A DNA stretch of 64,000 nucleotides from Betaproteobacteria bacterium (lineage in GTDB: Bacteria; Pseudomonadota; Gammaproteobacteria; Burkholderiales; Usitatibacteraceae), in contig JADKJR010000001.1 in the NCBI GenBank assembly GCA_016720925.1, positions 783,897 to 847,896 on the forward strand, given 5' to 3'. Each line of letters begins with the position of its first letter. Within the stretch, counting starts at the first letter, position 1. Under the pieces are notes generated by a model. It had not been told where the DNA came from. It searched no databases and worked only from the letters and a program-made list of their open reading frames with translations. The position numbers and the translations under genes were made by a program. Of the stretch, positions 63,385 through 64,000 are shown piece by piece.

Positions 63385-64000
63385 ATGTACACACTCTTCT
63401 ACTCTCCCGCTACCGCCAGCATGGTGGTGCACCAGGCCTTGCTGGAAATCGGCGCGCCGCACGAACTCAAGCGGGTTGATTTCGACAAAGGCGAACAGCG
63501 CGACCCGGCGTACCTGAAACTCAATCCACAGGGTGTGGTGCCGACGCTGGTGATCGATGGCAAGCCGATGGTCGAGTCCGCGGCGATATTGATGATGCTG
63601 GCGGATCGCCACCCCGAAGCGCGCCTGGCGCCAGCATTGGGCACACCCGAACGCGACGCCTGGTATCAATGGATCGTGTACTTAAGTAACTCTCTGGCGG
63701 CGACCTACCGCTTCTGGTTTTATCCCACCGACCTTGGCGCACCGGAACACACCGCCGAAGTGCGCGCGGCCCTGCAACGCAAGATTGAAAGTGTGTGGGA
63801 CCGGCTGGATGCGCATCTCGCCGCCAATGGACCCTATCTGCTTGGCGAAAACTTCAGCGCCGCAGATTTGCTGCTGATCATGTTGATGCGCTGGTCGCGC
63901 AACATGCCGCGCAGCGCGCTGGAGTGGACAGCGCTGAAGGAATATGCGGGACGGATGCGGGCGCGCGCGAGTTGGAAAAGATGTACGAGGTGGAGGGTTG
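63385..64000 (+). CDS. Glutathione S-transferase family protein, 3' end at window edge
   Basis: ATG 63385 has GAGGG upstream. The translation has the thioredoxin-like N-domain (MYTLFYSPATASMVVHQALL, 'LKLNPQGVVPTLVIDG' with the cis-proline, 'ESAAILMMLADRHP') and the helical C-domain ('GENFSAADLLLIMLMRWSRN'). It is a beta/theta-like bacterial GST; the Ser in YSPATAS is a candidate catalytic residue. At the last bases the frame reads 'RASWKRCTRWRV', but one more A in the run at about 63977 would give 'RASWKKMYEVEG', the usual GST ending. So an indel lies just before the window end and the true stop is beyond it. Confidence 0.85.
   Translation, partial: MYTLFYSPATASMVVHQALLEIGAPHELKRVDFDKGEQRDPAYLKLNPQGVVPTLVIDGKPMVESAAILMMLADRHPEARLAPALGTPERDAWYQWIVYLSNSLAATYRFWFYPTDLGAPEHTAEVRAALQRKIESVWDRLDAHLAANGPYLLGENFSAADLLLIMLMRWSRNMPRSALEWTALKEYAGRMRARASWKRCTRWRV

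Overview
The window looks like chromosomal DNA of a free-living betaproteobacterium (Burkholderiales/Nitrosomonadales-like). The base composition is GC-rich, about 60% by eye. The gene content is typical of that class: a DUF2863 protein, an AsmA protein, rdgC, a TIGR02999-type ECF sigma factor beside a Ser/Thr kinase, malate synthase A with a divergent LysR regulator, and a cyanophycin operon that pairs cphA with a second Mur-ligase-type gene. I see no rRNA, tRNA, CRISPR array, replication origin, transposase or prophage module.

Layout. 0-9.5 kb is housekeeping and small-protein territory, mostly on the + strand: SRPBCC, YHS lipoprotein, HEAT-repeat DNA-alkylation-repair protein, GlcG-like, zinc ribbon, SDR, Cys-cluster protein, a PAS-GGDEF-EAL enzyme, a decayed aldo/keto reductase and a KTSC protein. 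10.0-13.0 kb holds a broken MmeI-like single-chain restriction-modification gene with two palindromic repeats lodged in its reading frame. From 13.3 to 39.2 kb every gene I call is on the - strand. This stretch encodes surface and secreted proteins (two peptidase-S74-type fibres, two dockerin-like proteins, a YVTN propeller) and regulators (a PAS-GGDEF-EAL protein, a 1078-aa MalT/SARP-like regulator, a stand-alone winged helix, a Ser/Thr kinase with TPR-like tail, an ECF sigma factor). 39.5-42.2 kb is aceB with a divergent LysR gene. 42.3-56.7 kb carries a FecR/DUF6600 protein, a coiled-coil AsmA fusion, ferredoxin-NADP reductase, a prolyl-oligopeptidase lipoprotein, a CorA-like protein and a sigma/anti-sigma/periplasmic-protein operon. 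56.7-62.3 kb is the cyanophycin operon, read as cyanophycinase, cphA, second ligase. rdgC and a glutathione S-transferase cut by the window edge close the window.

The main unexplained signal is a duplicated gene pair. At 13.3-16.2 kb and again at 26.1-34.5 kb, an S74-chaperoned fibre gene is followed on the same strand by a secreted protein carrying a shared 'EPRA..GH..VF.FD ... ADNKR.TVT ... GFLVGDVN' module that runs into dockerin-like repeats. Three families of short palindromic elements are scattered through intergenic gaps, and one family has inserted into coding sequence.

Quality caution. At least eight genes (near 3.5, 8.2, 12.7, 13.4 and 14.0, 14.9-15.7, 18.0, 56.5 and 63.98 kb) read through only if one or two bases are added or removed, several in homopolymers. 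Neighbouring very long genes are intact. Either these are assembly indels or the 10-18 kb stretch is decaying; reads would decide. Frame-broken genes are given below as single joined features.
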